From NCBI RefSeq assembly GCF_022539315.1, contig NC_066315.1, forward strand, positions 122,663,874-122,727,873: DNA of 64,000 bases, written 5' to 3'. Each line of letters opens with the position of its first letter. The first letter of the stretch is position 1. A program made the translations under genes and the position numbers. The notes below the pieces were generated by a model. That model made no database searches, had not been told where the DNA came from, and saw nothing but the letters and a program-made list of their open reading frames with translations. The stretch comes from Serinus canaria. Lineage: Eukaryota > Chordata > Aves > Passeriformes > Fringillidae. This document shows, in pieces, positions 62,105 to 64,000 of the stretch.

Positions 62105-62487
62105 TGATGCATTGTTCGCAGGGGTCTTAGGATGAGGGAAGAGATGAGAAAGTTGACTCCATGTTCAGAAGGCTTGGTTTATTATTTTATTATATATATT
62201 ATATTAAAAACTATACTAAAAGAATAGAAGAAAGGATTTCATCAGAAGGCTAAGCTAATAGAAAAGGAATAAATAACAAAGGTTTGTCTCTGACCAAGAC
62301 AGTCTGGAGAGCTGGACTGTGATTGGCCATTAATTAGAAACAACCAGATGAGACCAATCACAGATTCCCCCTGTTGCATTCCACAGCAGCAGATAAGAAT
62401 TGTTTGCATTTTGTTCTTGAGGCCTCTCAGCTTCTCAGGAAGGAAAAATCCTAAGGGAAAGATTTTCCATAAAACACGTTGGTGACA
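62105..62487 (-). mobile_element. ERVK-type solo LTR with perfect 6-bp target duplication, minus strand
   Basis: Read on the minus strand, the element starts TGTCACCAACGTG (from 62487) and ends in GCATCA (to 62105), so it has the TG...CA termini of an LTR. It is 383 bp long. The hexamer CTTGGT occurs directly before it (62099-62104) and directly after it (62488-62493), the 6-bp target duplication of ERVK/beta-type retroviruses. The minus strand carries AATAAAATAATAAA near 62188-62175 as polyadenylation signal, in a TATATAATA-rich region. On the plus strand the blocks AACTATACTAAAAGAATAG, GTGATTGGCCATTAATTAG and GAGGCCTCTCAGCTTCTCAG are familiar from songbird LTRs. No gag, pol or env remains: it is the product of LTR-LTR recombination. 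The frame 62242-62592 (minus) is incidental. The intact flanks suggest a fairly recent insertion. Confidence 0.93.
62175..62188 (-). promoter_or_regulatory. LTR polyadenylation signal
   Basis: On the minus strand this reads AATAAAATAATAAA, two overlapping AATAAA signals, about 70-80 bp before the end of the LTR. This placement is normal for the R/U5 boundary. Confidence 0.7.
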
Positions 62488-62493
62488 CTTGGT
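62488..62493. repeat. Target-site duplication, right copy
   Basis: CTTGGT, identical to the copy at 62099-62104. Confidence 0.93.
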
Positions 62494-63462
62494 ATGTCTG
62501 AAGGGGTTTGGGCAGGGGGTCTGGGGAGGGAAGGAGAGAGAGGTCATTCCTGAAAGACCTTGGATGGAAGGCAATATCCTGAAAAGCCACAATGACTAGG
62601 AGGAATAGGGCTAATTTACTGATGGTTTAGTAATTGTCAGGCTCCAGTGAAAGCCACAGAAAACCTTCAAAATCCCTATAAAAGGGGCCTGTTTTAAAGA
62701 GGTTGTCATTGCTGAAAAGAAAAATAATAGACTAATGGGACTAATTCTAAACCCAGCAGGTCAGGAGCTGAGGCCTTGCAGAATAGAAAGGGAAAGCAAT
62801 CATGTCAGATGAAAGAGAACTTGTAAGGGGAGAATATTCTGCTCTGTCCTGTCAAGCCAATTGTGGACTAATGCACATCTCTCATTGCTGCCACTAATTT
62901 AAACAGGCTGAACATTCAATCACTATTATTGTGTCATCTTTTTAGCTGAAGGACAAACAAATGGGTATTGAAACCTTATGACGTCTCCTGTACATGGAAA
63001 AAAATCTCTGTGCCTACATTTGCTATGTGACATTGCATTTTGTAGCTAGAATTCTTCTTCTTGTAAGTAGAATTGAATGACATATCTGAGAAAAAGCAAG
63101 CAGGAAATGATTTGGTGGCAATCCCTGTCCAATGAGTAGGGACAGGGATCAGCCAGGTAAGGAAAGGCATTCTCCCTTCTCACAGACTTTCCCAGTATCA
63201 ACACACAGATTTGGGATGTTGGGCCAGGACTGTGGTTTCATAACAGAGCAGTTCTTGTTGTTATGGGTCCTATGATTATTTCTCATAGAACTGCATGTAA
63301 AAACCAACACATCCTTACAGGGCTTCTCCTTTATTTATACAGTCCATGATGCAGATATTGGGAAAAAAAAAATCACAAAACAGAGCCATTAGCAGGCAAC
63401 TTAGTGATAATTCTATATCTCCCAAACAAGAGCTGTATCTGTCCTCTAAGTTTTTTAAAAGG
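62494..63462. other. Gene-free stretch
   Basis: No gene or repeat is recognised between the ERVK LTR and the last CR1 fragment. Confidence 0.65.
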
Positions 63463-63695
63463 TCATACAACAATTTAGGTTGAAAGGAATTTAGGCCATC
63501 TAGGTGGAGCTCCAAGAGCAGGGTCAGCTCTTTGTCTCATTCCAGTTTAATGAAGTTGCTCAAGGCTGTGTCCAAGAAAGTTTCAAGTATGTACAAGGAT
63601 GGCAACTCACCAACCTTGCTAGATAAATATTGCAGTGTTTCACATCCCCATTGTGCAGAAATATTTTCTTTCCATCTCTCAGGAAGGTTTAACAT
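63463..63695 (-). mobile_element. Old CR1 LINE fragment, minus strand
   Basis: The 3' end lies at the low coordinate: TCATACAACAATTTAGGTTG is a decayed form of the CR1 end (TCATAGAA...TTGGAAGG). GTGGAGCTCCAAGAGCAGGG, CTCAAGGCTGTGTCCAAGAA, TACAAGGATGGCAACTCACC and TTTCCATCTCTCAGGAAGGT keep the order of older CR1 subfamilies. It is 5'-truncated near 63695 and more diverged than the copies at 3 and 52.6 kb. No coding part survives. Confidence 0.85.
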
Positions 63696-64000
63696 TTCTG
63701 TATTGAAAGTAAAAAAATGCTAACTCTGGTCTTTTCAGCATGTAAAATAAAGATTTTTAAACAAACAAATGCCCAGCTCATTACTAGAACCTTCAGTGCA
63801 ACCTGAAATACAATAATAAATTTTTAATATCATATGCCTTCCAAAAAAAAAAAGAGCAAAAAATTCAAGGACTGAGGATTTTGAGGATTTCTGAGTTATT
63901 ACTCTCTCAAGTTGAAAAACGGAAAGAGAGATATCTTAGCTTTCTATTCTCCTTTTTAAACTAAATAAATGGGGAAAAAAAGAAAACAAACCAACCCACA
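63696..64000. other. Gene-free AT-rich end of window
   Basis: No gene or transposon is recognised. An A-run lies near 63844-63853 and an A-rich end at 63974-63990. Confidence 0.7.

Noticed and set aside
62242..62592. 116-codon minus-strand frame
   Set aside because: Most of it lies inside the ERVK solo LTR and it runs across the LTR boundary into host flank; LTRs of this kind do not encode a protein.
1..64000. CRISPR arrays, bacterial operons, tRNA or rRNA genes, integrated DNA-virus genes
   Set aside because: None seen. The repeat content, base composition and splice-like signals are those of a bird nuclear genome, and no array of equally spaced repeats or tRNA-type box B sequence stood out on reading.

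Overview
This window looks like nuclear DNA from a bird, most likely a songbird. It is AT-rich and CpG-poor, with no CpG island and no rRNA, tRNA or compact gene arrangement. Its recognisable repeats are avian: 5'-truncated CR1 LINE fragments ending in the CR1 3' signature (ATTCTRTG-type octamers), ERVL-type solo LTRs of known avian layout, and one young ERVK-type solo LTR of a kind I associate with passerines, flanked by a perfect 6-bp target duplication. Family recognition is from memory; no database was searched. I found no complete protein-coding gene, so the window is either intergenic or lies inside a very large intron.

Layout. 1-7.2 kb: unique AT-rich DNA with three CR1 fragments (minus at 2.97-3.48 kb, plus at 4.76-4.81 kb, plus at 6.69-7.14 kb). 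The two longer ones still carry readable remnants of the C-terminal end of the CR1 reverse-transcriptase protein. 7.2-21 kb: unique DNA with a perfect 13-bp hairpin at 16.24 kb and a weak exon-like segment at 15.6 kb. 21-21.6 kb: an ERVL-type solo LTR on the minus strand. 21.6-45 kb: mostly unique DNA with two probable MIR-type SINE relics, a short CR1 remnant at 28.7 kb, and two stretches at 31.2-31.8 kb whose motifs (POU/SOX, CArG) suggest conserved regulatory elements. 45-56 kb: three LTR remnants (45.0, 50.1 and 55.2 kb), a CR1 3' end at 52.6 kb and the best exon-like segment of the window at 53.3 kb. 56-64 kb: unique DNA with a locally CpG-retaining candidate enhancer at 59.3 kb, the ERVK solo LTR at 62.1 kb and an old CR1 at 63.5 kb.

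Nothing here forms an operon or a pathway. The most useful leads are the dated ERVK insertion, the 54-nt candidate exon, the perfect hairpin and the enhancer-like blocks, all of which can be tested by alignment to other bird genomes. Repeat identities and LTR boundaries (especially the ERVK one) are the secure part. The exon and regulatory calls are hypotheses read from sequence texture and motifs.
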